A stretch of DNA of 64,000 nt from Maribacter zhoushanensis. GTDB taxonomy: Bacteria; Bacteroidota; Bacteroidia; Flavobacteriales; Flavobacteriaceae. The stretch's first letter is position 1. Each line of letters begins with the position of its first letter. The position numbers and the translations under genes were made by a program. The notes beneath the pieces are model-generated. The model was given only the letters and a program-made list of their open reading frames with translations. It did no database searches and was not told the origin of the DNA. Below are positions 27,680-36,442 of the stretch, in pieces. The stretch covers positions 80,754 through 144,753 of the forward strand of contig NZ_JARKMR010000004.1 of NCBI RefSeq assembly GCF_029350975.1. The letters run 5' to 3'.

Positions 27680-28474
27680 ATGGATAGCATAAACAATAAG
27701 GTAGTTTGGGTAACAGGAGCTTCTTCGGGAATTGGTGAAGCATTGGCATATCAATTAAACGAGCTTGGCGCTAAAGTTATACTCTCAGCAAGAAGGGAAG
27801 CTGTACTTTTAGAAGTTAAAAATAAATGTAAGTTTCCTAATAGTGTTTCTATTCTGCCTTTAGATTTAACTGAATTTGATTCTTTAGAAATCATAACCCA
27901 AAAGGCTTTTAAAATATATGGTAAGATTGACATATTAATCAATAATGGCGGACTGAGTCAGCGTTCACTCATAATTGATACAAAATTTGAAGTCTATCAA
28001 CAGATGATAGACGTTAATTACCTGGGTGCTATAAAACTAACTAAACATATACTACCCTATTTTATAGCTCAAAAAAGTGGTCATTTCGTTACCGTAACTA
28101 GTTTAATGGGTAAATTTTCATCTCCTTATCGTTCTGGCTATTGTGGGGCAAAACATGCCTTACATGGCTTCTTTGATGCATTACGAATGGAGCATGAAAA
28201 AGATAATATCAACGTTTCTATAATTTGCCCTGGCTTTATACAAACCAATGTGGCTAAAAATGCATTAACTGGTGATGGCTCTGCTTTACAAAAAGAAGAC
28301 AATGCCACAGAAAATGGAATGCCAGTTAACGAATGTGCACAAAAAATAATCTCTGCAATTAAAAAGAAACGTTTTGAAACTTACATAGGCGGAAAAGAAA
28401 AATTTGGTATTTACCTCAAAAGATTCTTCCCTAAACTTTTACATAAAGTGGTTATGAAAAGTAAGGTTCGTTAA
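27680..28474 (+). CDS. Short-chain dehydrogenase/reductase (SDR)
   Basis: A 264-residue classical SDR. The cofactor loop is TGASSGIGEAL (about 12-22), followed by NNGGLSQ (variant of NNAG), catalytic Ser in VTSLMGKF, and Tyr/Lys in SGYCGAKHAL (YxxxK). The C-terminus is basic (FFPKLLHKVVMKSKVR). It resembles DHRS7/RhlG-like lipid or steroid-type reductases, but the substrate is unknown. It is transcribed divergently from menC with 45 bases between starts. Confidence 0.9.
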   Translation: MDSINNKVVWVTGASSGIGEALAYQLNELGAKVILSARREAVLLEVKNKCKFPNSVSILPLDLTEFDSLEIITQKAFKIYGKIDILINNGGLSQRSLIIDTKFEVYQQMIDVNYLGAIKLTKHILPYFIAQKSGHFVTVTSLMGKFSSPYRSGYCGAKHALHGFFDALRMEHEKDNINVSIICPGFIQTNVAKNALTGDGSALQKEDNATENGMPVNECAQKIISAIKKKRFETYIGGKEKFGIYLKRFFPKLLHKVVMKSKVR

Positions 28475-28476
28475 GC

Positions 28477-30447
28477 TTATTTAAAATTAAACCAGAAACG
28501 TACGCCTTCTTGGGTCTTATCTGTATTCAATGAAGTTTGAAGCTGATTTGCCAATCTACTCATTAAACGAATACCCATTGAGGAGCTTGCTCTTTCATCT
28601 GAATCTTCTGGCAAACCAACACCATTATCAGTATATTCAAAAAAGCCTTCTTGACCAGCTATTTTACGCAAATGAATATATATCTTTCCGTCGCTATCAT
28701 CGTTCGGGAATGCATATTTAAATGAATTAGAAACCAACTCGTTCAATATAAGACCAAATGGTATTGCTCTATCAATATCCAATTCTACACCTTCTGCATC
28801 AATAGTAATATTAATATTATGTCCACCTTTTTTATAAACAGACTGAATACTATTAATTAAACTTTCAATATAGCCCTGCATCTCAATTACTGACAAATCA
28901 TCATTTTGATACAATTTTTGATGTATTAAAGCCATAGCCTTCACCCTACTCTTACCTTCTTCTAACGCAGCAATAGCAGCTTTACTTCTAGTATTTTTAG
29001 TTTGTAGACTTAACAAACTAGATACCATTTGCAGGTTATTTTTAACCCTATGATGTATCTCTTTAAGTAATGAATCTTTCTCTACTAATGAATTTTCAAT
29101 AATAAATTTCTGCTCGGCAATTAAACGTTGGTTTTTAATACTCTTTAAATACGCATATACTAAACCGGCAAAACCTATAAGTGTAAAAATCAAGGATACA
29201 AACACCAAGCTAATTTTATCATCTCTTGCCTTAATATCTTTTCTAGATTCCTCTAACTGAGCTTTTTGTTGATCCACCATTTTTCTAGAGTTCTCTAAAT
29301 CTTGTGCAACAACAGAAGTTAATTGTTGATTTTTTATGTTAGATGCCAAGGCATCAATAGAATCTCTAATTCTTATGTTCTTCTTAAGGTATACCGTAGA
29401 GTTTTTGAAATCTCCTGTTTTAAAGTAATAATCCGCATAAATTCTATTACGCTTTAAAATATTATCTGACTTTATAGGGTTAAGGTCATCAGTTAAATAA
29501 TCTGTTGCTTTAGCATAATCATCTAACTTTAAATAACATTCGGCAAGAGCCAATGTGTTCTCTATAATATCTGAAGAAAATTTACTTTTATTGTACTTCT
29601 TAATAATCTCTCTACTTTCCTCTAAAAAAGGAATAGCCTTTTCATACTCACTTAATTGAACATGACTTTTACCAATGTTACCTATTATCAATCCGTTAAG
29701 AATTCTTCCGTCAGCAATTTCTTTATCAGAATGCTCATTGGTGACATCACTTAAAAATACCTTTATTAATCCTTCTGCTTTCTTATAGTAACTTAACGCT
29801 GTAGCTGTTGATTTATCTAATCTTAGATAATCACCTATCGTATTATTATAAATAGCCTGACCGTAGTAATCATCGTCTTTAAGTACTTTCTTTTCTTCGG
29901 TCATGTAATCGCGCATAGCCTTTCTATACTGACCTAAACTTGCATAAATATCATAAAAAGCTACATTATCAGTGAAACCTAATTCACGCTTAACCCTTCT
30001 AATTTCAATTTGCTTGTCATACAATTCAAGCATTTTGTAATTACTATCCAATATGCTTAAAATTGTCTTTTTAGACTCAAGATCTAATTTTAACAAATCA
30101 TCATATAACGGTCTTGCTATTGCTAAACTTTTCTCATAGTTACCCAAATCATAATAAATTTGAGATTCTATAAGTTGATAATTACGAATTGAAATGGAAT
30201 CTTTAGTTTTTTCAGAACTGTTCAAGTAAACCTTCACAGTATCTAACCAATCGTACGGAGAATTCTGATTATATCGATTTGGAGTATTAAAAAAGAAAAA
30301 AGAACGCAATTCACCGTTCTCTAAATCCTGAAACTGCTTGTAGTAATCTTCATTCTGAGATTCAATATTTTCCTGTGCAAATACAAAGCACGTAAATACA
30401 CTTAAAACCAAAGTGCACATTAATCTCAAAATAATCTGTTTTTTCAT
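28477..30447 (-). CDS. TPR-containing sensor histidine kinase (HisKA_2 type)
   Basis: A 656-residue sensor kinase. A signal peptide (1-24) is followed by a periplasmic region with TPR-like repeats (about 90-390), a membrane segment (about 415-437, FVSLIFTLIGFAGLVYAYL), a coiled linker, and a HisKA_2-type dimerisation box with the phospho-acceptor His in EIHHRVKNNLQMVSSLLSLQ. The HATPase domain has NELVSNSFKYAF (N box) and DNGVGLPE (G1). The LytTR regulator gene lies 402 bases upstream on the same strand and is a natural partner, though separated by a terminator. Confidence 0.9.
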   Translation of the reverse strand: MKKQIILRLMCTLVLSVFTCFVFAQENIESQNEDYYKQFQDLENGELRSFFFFNTPNRYNQNSPYDWLDTVKVYLNSSEKTKDSISIRNYQLIESQIYYDLGNYEKSLAIARPLYDDLLKLDLESKKTILSILDSNYKMLELYDKQIEIRRVKRELGFTDNVAFYDIYASLGQYRKAMRDYMTEEKKVLKDDDYYGQAIYNNTIGDYLRLDKSTATALSYYKKAEGLIKVFLSDVTNEHSDKEIADGRILNGLIIGNIGKSHVQLSEYEKAIPFLEESREIIKKYNKSKFSSDIIENTLALAECYLKLDDYAKATDYLTDDLNPIKSDNILKRNRIYADYYFKTGDFKNSTVYLKKNIRIRDSIDALASNIKNQQLTSVVAQDLENSRKMVDQQKAQLEESRKDIKARDDKISLVFVSLIFTLIGFAGLVYAYLKSIKNQRLIAEQKFIIENSLVEKDSLLKEIHHRVKNNLQMVSSLLSLQTKNTRSKAAIAALEEGKSRVKAMALIHQKLYQNDDLSVIEMQGYIESLINSIQSVYKKGGHNINITIDAEGVELDIDRAIPFGLILNELVSNSFKYAFPNDDSDGKIYIHLRKIAGQEGFFEYTDNGVGLPEDSDERASSSMGIRLMSRLANQLQTSLNTDKTQEGVRFWFNFK

Positions 30448-30501
30448 ATCTCAATAAAAGCAAAATCAAACTTAAAACTTATAGTCTGTTCTACTAAATT
30501 T

Positions 30502-30713
30502 TTGTTGTGAGCCATCGTTATAAGTTTATCAAATAACCTAAGCTCAAAAAGCGTGTTCTACGTACTTTCTATTAATTTATTTGAAATTGTTGTGAATTCT
30601 AGATATAATATTAATTTCTAGCCTAAAAATTCTACAACTTCTAATACTTCAAAATTAAAAAGATCACATAGCTAAGGAGATTAATTGTTGTGTAACCCCT
30701 AATTATTGTTGTG
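30502..30713. promoter_or_regulatory. Four TTGTTGTG direct repeats, candidate regulator binding sites
   Basis: The 402-base gap 30448-30849 holds no gene. It contains four plus-strand copies of TTGTTGTG, at 30502-30509, 30587-30594, 30685-30692 and 30706-30713. Three copies are preceded by A, and the last three share ATTGTTGTG. The last two start exactly 21 bases apart, the two-helical-turn spacing typical of LytTR operator pairs. They lie upstream of the histidine kinase gene. A minus-strand -7-like box (TAAGTTTG) is at 30467-30474. Binding by the neighbouring LytTR regulator is inferred. Confidence 0.45.
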
Positions 30714-30802
30714 AAACGTATTTAAGCTCTAAAATAGTGCATTTCACCGATAAAAATATACATTTTAACGATGAATAAAGACCTTTCATCTGAGATAAGT
30801 CC

Positions 30803-30834
30803 AAAAAAAAACACCTTAAAAAGGTGTTTTTTTT
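30803..30834. terminator. Terminator downstream of the LytTR regulator
   Basis: ACACCTT (30811-30817) pairs with AAGGTGT (30821-30827), within A- and T-runs. Confidence 0.87.
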
Positions 30835-30849
30835 ACATTATTACTCGTA

Positions 30850-31614
30850 CTAAGAATTCATAGCCGAAATTATAAATTCTTTAAAATCTTTAGAAATAGG
30901 AATCAATGTATTATTGATCATAATATCTTTAGAATTGATGGCATCAATATGATCTACATTTACAATGTAAGATTTATGAGCCCTGTAAAATTTATTCTGT
31001 GGTAACTTCTCTAAATAATCTTTTAATGGCGAACGTACCAAAAACTTTTTGTCAACTGTATTTACCTCTAAATACACGTTATCCGCTTTTATAAATTGAA
31101 TATCTCCAAATTGTATTCTATAATAAAGGTGCTGCTTTTTAACAAAAATTGAGTCCTTTAAAATTGAATTGGACATTGCTACATCTTCTGTACTTGCAGT
31201 AGGTGCAGCTCCATTGCTGGCAGCAGCTTGTTTACCATAAATAAAGTTAGATAAAGCAATTTCTATAGAAGTATATAAATCTTGTTGCTCAAATGGTTTA
31301 ACCAGGTAACCATTTGGCTTTACGGTTTTTGCATTTTCAACTGTTGCACGGTCAGAGTTAGAGGTTACAAAAATGAATGGAATATCATAATTTTCCCTAA
31401 TATGCTTACCCAAATCAATACCCGTTTTATCAGACGCTAAAATGATGTCAATTAAAACTAAATCTACCTGTTGGGTTTTTAAAACTTCTACAGCTTGTTC
31501 GTAAACAATTACGTTATCAACTATTTCATATCCTATTTCCTCTAGCATAGATTGCATATCATCGGCGATGATCACATTATCCTCAACAATTAGAATTTTT
31601 ATGGGTTGTTCCAA
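30850..31614 (-). CDS. LytTR-family response regulator
   Basis: A 254-residue two-domain regulator. The receiver domain (about 5-122) has the acidic pair in VEDN, phospho-acceptor Asp in DLVLIDIIL, Thr/Ser in FVTSNS and Lys in LVKPFE. A linker rich in Ala/Thr/Ser leads to a LytTR DNA-binding domain (about 155-252; FIKADNVYLEV, RAHKSYIVNVDHID). LytTR regulators bind short direct repeats; such repeats lie in the gap next to this gene. It probably takes phosphate from the neighbouring TPR kinase. menA is 32 bases upstream on the same strand. Confidence 0.93.
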   Translation of the reverse strand: MEQPIKILIVEDNVIIADDMQSMLEEIGYEIVDNVIVYEQAVEVLKTQQVDLVLIDIILASDKTGIDLGKHIRENYDIPFIFVTSNSDRATVENAKTVKPNGYLVKPFEQQDLYTSIEIALSNFIYGKQAAASNGAAPTASTEDVAMSNSILKDSIFVKKQHLYYRIQFGDIQFIKADNVYLEVNTVDKKFLVRSPLKDYLEKLPQNKFYRAHKSYIVNVDHIDAINSKDIMINNTLIPISKDFKEFIISAMNS

Positions 31615-31646
31615 GGTTTAAATTGGTTTGTGGGTTATACTCAAAA

Positions 31647-32555
31647 TTACAAAAAATAATAATAACTAATAAAAAACAACAGGGCGATAAAAAAGGTACT
31701 TAAAGCCAATTTTTTAAGCTCTGGATCTAGTTCAGCTTCATTTGTAGTACGTGCTACTTTTCTTAAATGTATAAATACCAAAAGGTAGCCTACAAGACAT
31801 ACATAACGTAATTGTGATCCATTTGTTGTAAGCAAAAAACAAAACAGGCATAAAAACGAAATAATTAATAATGAATAGTGATACTTTTTTGCTTTCGTCA
31901 AACCCATTTTAACCACCATGGTATTTTTACCCACAGCAGCATCAGATTTAATATCTCTCATATTATTGAGGTTAAGCACACCAACACTTAGCAGACCAAT
32001 AGAAGCTGCCGGTAACACTGTCATAAACGAAATAGCCTTTAGGTACAAAAACATTGAGCCCAAAACACTTACAAGCCCAAAGAAAATGAAAACAAAAATA
32101 TCACCTAGACCGTTATAACCATAAGCAGATTTACCAACTGTATATTTAATTGCCGCCCAAATTGCAAAAGCCCCCAACAATAAAAAAAGAATAGGATATA
32201 AAATATTATCTAAACCGAATGAAGTCACAATTAAAGACACAATGAGAATTGCATTTATGACAATACTAATATAAATACCTGATTTTAATTGTGATGCGGT
32301 TAAAAGTCCGCTTTGAAGTGCTCGCTTAGGTCCTAACCTATCATCCCCATCCGTACCTTTTACACCGTCACCATAATCATTGGCAAAATTAGAAGTTACT
32401 TGTAACCCTATGGTGGTTAAGATTGCCAAAATAAAAATAGTGGTATTGGTTACTCCATGATAAGCTGCCAAAGCAGTACCAACTAATATACCTGAAATTG
32501 ATAATGGAAGCGTTCTAAGTCTTGCTGCGTTGAGCCAAGCTTTAACTTTAATCAC
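31647..32555 (-). CDS. menA: 1,4-Dihydroxy-2-naphthoate polyprenyltransferase
   Basis: A 302-residue UbiA-superfamily membrane enzyme that prenylates DHNA in menaquinone synthesis. About eight membrane segments are visible. The first Asp-rich prenyl-diphosphate/Mg site is in NFANDYGDGVKGTDGDDR, and the second is around NLNNMRDIKSDAAVGK. Its first base overlaps the last base of the SPOR-like gene upstream, so the two are translationally coupled. It lies in a menaquinone gene neighbourhood with menD, menF, menC and menE. Confidence 0.93.
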   Translation of the reverse strand: MIKVKAWLNAARLRTLPLSISGILVGTALAAYHGVTNTTIFILAILTTIGLQVTSNFANDYGDGVKGTDGDDRLGPKRALQSGLLTASQLKSGIYISIVINAILIVSLIVTSFGLDNILYPILFLLLGAFAIWAAIKYTVGKSAYGYNGLGDIFVFIFFGLVSVLGSMFLYLKAISFMTVLPAASIGLLSVGVLNLNNMRDIKSDAAVGKNTMVVKMGLTKAKKYHYSLLIISFLCLFCFLLTTNGSQLRYVCLVGYLLVFIHLRKVARTTNEAELDPELKKLALSTFFIALLFFISYYYFL

Positions 32556-33163
32556 TAAAACGGATCTTCTATTTGAATTCTTTTACCGTCTTGATAAGAA
32601 GCTACAAAAGCATCACCGAAACCAATATCAACTAATTGTTTTCTAAAAGACTGAGCTTCTTCTAAAGTCTCAAAATTACCAAGTGAGTAAGAATAAAAAG
32701 GGTTTGTTTTGACAAAAAGTGTATTGGTCAAAGCTTCAGAAGCCAAAGTCACGTTATTATCTACGAATGATTTTACCTGAACGGAATATATTTTTTCTTT
32801 CTGTAAAAACTCTTTAGCTAAGTAAAACTCCTTAACCAAACTTAATTCTTCGTTTTGTTCCTTTAAGTTTTCTAATCGCGTTCTAATAGCATCTACACTA
32901 TCTATAGAAGTCAAAACCAAATCGTTAGAAGTTTTTCTATTAAAGCCTCCGGAACTTGATAAACCTGCCGTAAATGACGTAAACGCCAAACCGCCTATTA
33001 AAAAAAGTCCTGTAATACCTGCCAAGACATTCCGCTGAATCTTACTCTTTTTTAGCTCCTTGTTCTTGAACTTAATTTGATCTAATAAACGCTCATTAAT
33101 AATCTGAGCTTTATCGACATCTTTATGTAATTCTAGTAAATCACTCTCTTCTATAAAAGGCAT
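32555..33163 (-). CDS. Single-pass membrane protein with SPOR-like C-terminal domain
   Basis: A 202-residue protein. An N-terminal cytoplasmic region with charged helices (about 5-45, HKDVDKAQIINERLLDQIKF) leads to a membrane segment (about 46-68, VLAGITGLFLIGGLAFTSF), a coiled linker, and a SPOR-like domain (about 125-200; IYSVQVKSF, YSYSLGNFETLEEAQSFRKQL, FVASYQDGKRI). SPOR domains bind denuded peptidoglycan, often at division sites; that role is possible here but not shown. It is coupled to menA by a one-base overlap. Confidence 0.78.
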   Translation of the reverse strand: MPFIEESDLLELHKDVDKAQIINERLLDQIKFKNKELKKSKIQRNVLAGITGLFLIGGLAFTSFTAGLSSSGGFNRKTSNDLVLTSIDSVDAIRTRLENLKEQNEELSLVKEFYLAKEFLQKEKIYSVQVKSFVDNNVTLASEALTNTLFVKTNPFYSYSLGNFETLEEAQSFRKQLVDIGFGDAFVASYQDGKRIQIEDPF

Positions 33164-33235
33164 AAATACAGGGGTAATTTTTAAGCTTAAAACTTAAATG
33201 TAAGCTAAAAATTGTTAATAACTTTTTATTTACAA

Positions 33236-33267
33236 CAAAAATAAAATTAATTGTAAGGTATTACAAA
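33236..33267 (-). promoter_or_regulatory. Promoter for the SPOR-menA operon
   Basis: On the minus strand, TTTG (33267-33264), 20 bases, then TATTTTTG (33243-33236) match the Bacteroidota -33/-7 consensus in sequence and spacing. The leader would be about 65 bases. Confidence 0.6.
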
Positions 33268-33333
33268 AAACTCGACGTTTATTTAAGATATTCTGTTGAA
33301 AATCAAATATCAGAGAATTTTCCTACATAACAT

Positions 33334-34170
33334 TTAATCATCTGCAAGAGTAATACCATCAGATTCTATTTTTATCTTGCGTTCTCTATACAGTGTGCCT
33401 AGACCTTTTTTAAATGTCTTTTTACTCATTTGAAAAACATCTCTAATTTCCTCTGGTGCAGATTTATCATGTAAGCCTAAAAAACCACCACTTTCAACAA
33501 GAACTTCATATATTTTTTTGGCAGCAGGCTCCAATACTTTTGCACCTAAGGGCTGTAGCGAAATATCTAATTTATTATCTTTTCTTATGGTCTTAATACA
33601 ACCAGGTATAACATCACCAATATTAATTGGTTTAAACACCTCGTTAAAATAAACTAGACCTTTATGTTTTTCATTTACAATGACCTCCCATCCTAAATCG
33701 GTTTGCCTAGTAACTACCAAATCTACCTTTTCCCATTCTTTAAGTTCTACGGTATCATTACTCAAAAATTTATCTAATTTATTTGATGCTACCAATCTAC
33801 CGGAACGATCATCTAAATAACAATGTACTACGTACCATTGCCCTTCTTTCATCTTAACCCTTTGCTCACGAAATGGTACTAAAAGATGTTTTTCAAGCCC
33901 CCACTGCATAAATGCGCCAAATTCATTAACCTCAGCCACTTGCAATAATCTAAACTCACCTAACATAATGTCTGGCTCTAAAGTAGTTGCAACAGGTCTT
34001 TCATCATAATCCAAGTAACAGAAAACTTTTATTTTCTCACCTATTTCATAAGTTGTGGGTACATATTTATTTGGTAACAATACATCATTTCCTTCTTCAT
34101 CTCCCAAAAAAAGACCTACACTAGTGTCTCTTAAAATTTCAAGGTTGTTTATACGTCCTAATTCTATCAT
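33334..34170 (-). CDS. cvfB: S1-domain RNA-binding protein, CvfB family
   Basis: A 278-residue protein with tandem S1-like OB folds (about 1-65, 70-135 and 150-210; GEFRLLQVAEVNEFGAFMQWG and GLVYFNEVF are typical) and a C-terminal winged-helix region (about 220-275, FLGLHDKSAPEEIRDVFQMS, LYRERKI). The order and length match CvfB/YitL, an RNA-binding regulator known in Firmicutes as a virulence factor; its target here is unknown. It lies among menaquinone genes on the same strand without an overlap. Confidence 0.88.
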   Translation of the reverse strand: MIELGRINNLEILRDTSVGLFLGDEEGNDVLLPNKYVPTTYEIGEKIKVFCYLDYDERPVATTLEPDIMLGEFRLLQVAEVNEFGAFMQWGLEKHLLVPFREQRVKMKEGQWYVVHCYLDDRSGRLVASNKLDKFLSNDTVELKEWEKVDLVVTRQTDLGWEVIVNEKHKGLVYFNEVFKPINIGDVIPGCIKTIRKDNKLDISLQPLGAKVLEPAAKKIYEVLVESGGFLGLHDKSAPEEIRDVFQMSKKTFKKGLGTLYRERKIKIESDGITLADD

Positions 34171-34212
34171 GCTGCAAAATTACATTTTAAATATTTAAAA
34201 TTTAGCGTAAAA

Positions 34213-34245
34213 AAAAGACCGTTACCAAAAAGGCAACGGTCTCTA
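34213..34245 (-). terminator. Terminator after the DUF2853 gene
   Basis: GACCGTTACC (34217-34226) and GGCAACGGTC (34232-34241) pair with one mismatch; on the minus strand a T-run follows. Confidence 0.87.
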
Positions 34246-34262
34246 ATTTATTTATCATCTGA

Positions 34263-34607
34263 CTATTTATCGTAAACAGATTCTTTTTTGAAATGTTGAC
34301 AAAGCTTGTAATAGATAACAGCTCTATGCTTATTTCTGTTAGATGAACCATATTTGTCCATAACAGTTGCAATAGCCTCATCTAATTTAGCATTATCAGG
34401 AAGACCTAACTTCTTGATCAAGTAATTGTTCTTTACAGTGTCCAATTCTTTTTGATCACTACCTGATACTTTAGAAGCATCAATGTTGTAAATAGATGGT
34501 CCAAGACCAACTGTTACTTTTTTAAGCAAGTCCATATCTGCATTTTCACCAAATTTATCTTTGATATCAGCAGCATACTTTTCGATTAAATCGTCTCTTT
34601 TACTCAT
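34263..34607 (-). CDS. DUF2853 family protein
   Basis: ATG at 34607 gives 114 residues (MSKRDDLIEKYAADIKDKFG); the frame extends to a TTG at 34667 inside the menD end, which is rejected. A small charged helical protein with the DUF2853 hallmarks (VTVGLGPSIYNIDASKVSGSD, YLIKKLGL, RAVIYYKLCQHF). Function is unknown. It often occurs next to menaquinone genes in flavobacteria, as far as I recall. It lies 34 bases downstream of menD and is closed by a strong terminator. Confidence 0.87.
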   Translation of the reverse strand: MSKRDDLIEKYAADIKDKFGENADMDLLKKVTVGLGPSIYNIDASKVSGSDQKELDTVKNNYLIKKLGLPDNAKLDEAIATVMDKYGSSNRNKHRAVIYYKLCQHFKKESVYDK

Positions 34608-34641
34608 GTTAAATGTGTTATAATTAATGGTTAATACACCA

Positions 34642-36393
34642 CTAAGATATGAAACGAAAATAATCAATCAAAATTTTATCGTTTTTTAATGTAGGCGTAG
34701 TAATTTCCAGTAATTGCGGACGACTAGATACTTTGAAAAAACTACTCAATTCATCACGCAGTTCTGCTGATGATTTTGCTGTACTATAATCAAAGCCGTA
34801 CATAGCACTAAGATGTTCTGCAGACAAGGAATGTCTTGTCTCAAAATACGTTTCAAAAACCTCAGAATTCTCCTTTCCCGGAAGTATTCTGAAAATTCCA
34901 CCGCCATTATTATTGATTACTATAATTCTAAAATTAGACTTTAAATAGCTATTCCACAAGGCATTACTGTCATAAAAAAAGCTCAAATCCCCTGTAATAA
35001 AAAGTGTTGGCGAACTACTTGCTATAGATGCACCTATTGCTGTAGATGTACTACCATCTATACCACTTGTGCCTCTATTACAAAATACCTTAAGGGTAGG
35101 GTTGACATTGAATAACTGTGTATATCTGATAGTAGAACTATTAGCTAATTGTAGCATATAGCCATTAGGTATAGCCTCTAAAATATGCTCAAAAGCTAAA
35201 AAATCGGTAAACGGTATTTCTTTTAAATATGTGTCTCTTTTTAACTCATAATTCTGTTTTACCAAATTCCAATGAGCAAAATAATCACTTTTTACAATAG
35301 TGCCATTTGAATACATTTCATTAAAAAAATCATGCACAGGAACTTTAATATGCTCTTCTAAACAGAAAAAAGTATCGTTTGCAAATTGGCCGTCAACATG
35401 CCAATGGTATTTTGGTGTATGATGTCTTAAAAATGCTTTTACTTTCTTTGAAACAATGAGTCCGCCAAAAGTGATAAGCACCTCTGGTCTTAGTTTTTCA
35501 AATTCCAATTCTCTGTCGGCATGCATTTCAATAGGCGCAACTAAAGAATCTATACTATTGAAAAAATTAGAATGATGTATGTTTGATGTTGTTTCTGTCA
35601 ACACCAAAACACTTGGATCATTAGCTAATTTCTCTAGCAATATATCTGTAATAATATTTGGCGTATTTACCCCAACTAAAACCATTTTACGGGTAGAAGT
35701 ATTCCATATGTGTTTATGCTCTTCTAAACTAATCACATCTTCCACCTCTGTAGGTATAGCACTTATCTGAGGAGCTATTGAAGGTTCTGAAAGTGTATCA
35801 TACAAAGGTTCTTCAAAAGGGGCATTTATGTGTACGGGAGTATTGGTAGTCAGCGCAATTTCTAAAGCCAGGTTTAATTCGGCATCATTGTAATTCTGAA
35901 CTTCTTGCTGAACTTGGCTTATCTCTTTTTCAGAAACCCACTCTGGTCTATATTGCAAGACCTTAGATGTAGAGTGGCTAACATCTTGTTTTAAATTAGC
36001 TGAATATCTTATATGATTTTCAAATACATTTTGCTGATTTATAGTTTGTCCGTCCCCTATTCCTAACTTATAAACCGGTCTATCCGCAGAAATAATCAAT
36101 AACGGAATATTACTAAAATACGCCTCTGCAACTGCAGGATAATAATTTAAAAGAGCACTACCAGATGTACATAAAATTACAACAGGCTCTTTTAATTGTT
36201 GTGCCATACCTAAGGCAAAAAAAGCTGCACAACGCTCATCGACTATACTATAACACGTAAAATAAGGGTTTTCAGCAAAGGCAATAGTGAGCGGTGCATT
36301 TCTTGATCCCGGCGATATTACAACATTAGAAATATGCTTTGCCTGGCAATGTTGAACAATAGATTGTGCGGTAGGTATAGCGGAGTATTTCAT
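34642..36393 (-). CDS. menD: 2-Succinyl-5-enolpyruvyl-6-hydroxy-3-cyclohexene-1-carboxylate synthase
   Basis: A thiamine diphosphate enzyme joining isochorismate and 2-oxoglutarate in menaquinone synthesis. ATG at 36393 gives 583 residues (MKYSAIPTAQSI); a TTG at 36414 is rejected. Motifs: VVISPGSRNAPLTIAF, ThDP-activating Glu in the IVDERCAAFFALG region, and the ThDP-binding GDLSFFYDSNALWN...NNNGGGIF. It follows menF by 49 bases, and that gap holds a good promoter whose -7 box ends 6 bases before the ATG, suggesting its own nearly leaderless transcript. Confidence 0.94.
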   Translation of the reverse strand: MKYSAIPTAQSIVQHCQAKHISNVVISPGSRNAPLTIAFAENPYFTCYSIVDERCAAFFALGMAQQLKEPVVILCTSGSALLNYYPAVAEAYFSNIPLLIISADRPVYKLGIGDGQTINQQNVFENHIRYSANLKQDVSHSTSKVLQYRPEWVSEKEISQVQQEVQNYNDAELNLALEIALTTNTPVHINAPFEEPLYDTLSEPSIAPQISAIPTEVEDVISLEEHKHIWNTSTRKMVLVGVNTPNIITDILLEKLANDPSVLVLTETTSNIHHSNFFNSIDSLVAPIEMHADRELEFEKLRPEVLITFGGLIVSKKVKAFLRHHTPKYHWHVDGQFANDTFFCLEEHIKVPVHDFFNEMYSNGTIVKSDYFAHWNLVKQNYELKRDTYLKEIPFTDFLAFEHILEAIPNGYMLQLANSSTIRYTQLFNVNPTLKVFCNRGTSGIDGSTSTAIGASIASSSPTLFITGDLSFFYDSNALWNSYLKSNFRIIVINNNGGGIFRILPGKENSEVFETYFETRHSLSAEHLSAMYGFDYSTAKSSAELRDELSSFFKVSSRPQLLEITTPTLKNDKILIDYFRFIS

Positions 36394-36399
36394 GTAGTT

Positions 36400-36432
36400 C
36401 AAAAATACGACCAAAGCGGGTCATTACCCAAA
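36400..36432 (-). promoter_or_regulatory. Promoter for menD, nearly leaderless
   Basis: On the minus strand, TTTG (36432-36429), 21 bases, then TATTTTTG (36407-36400), all inside the menF-menD gap. The ATG begins 6 bases after the -7 box, so the leader is close to zero. Confidence 0.58.
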
Positions 36433-36442
36433 AGTTAAGTAT

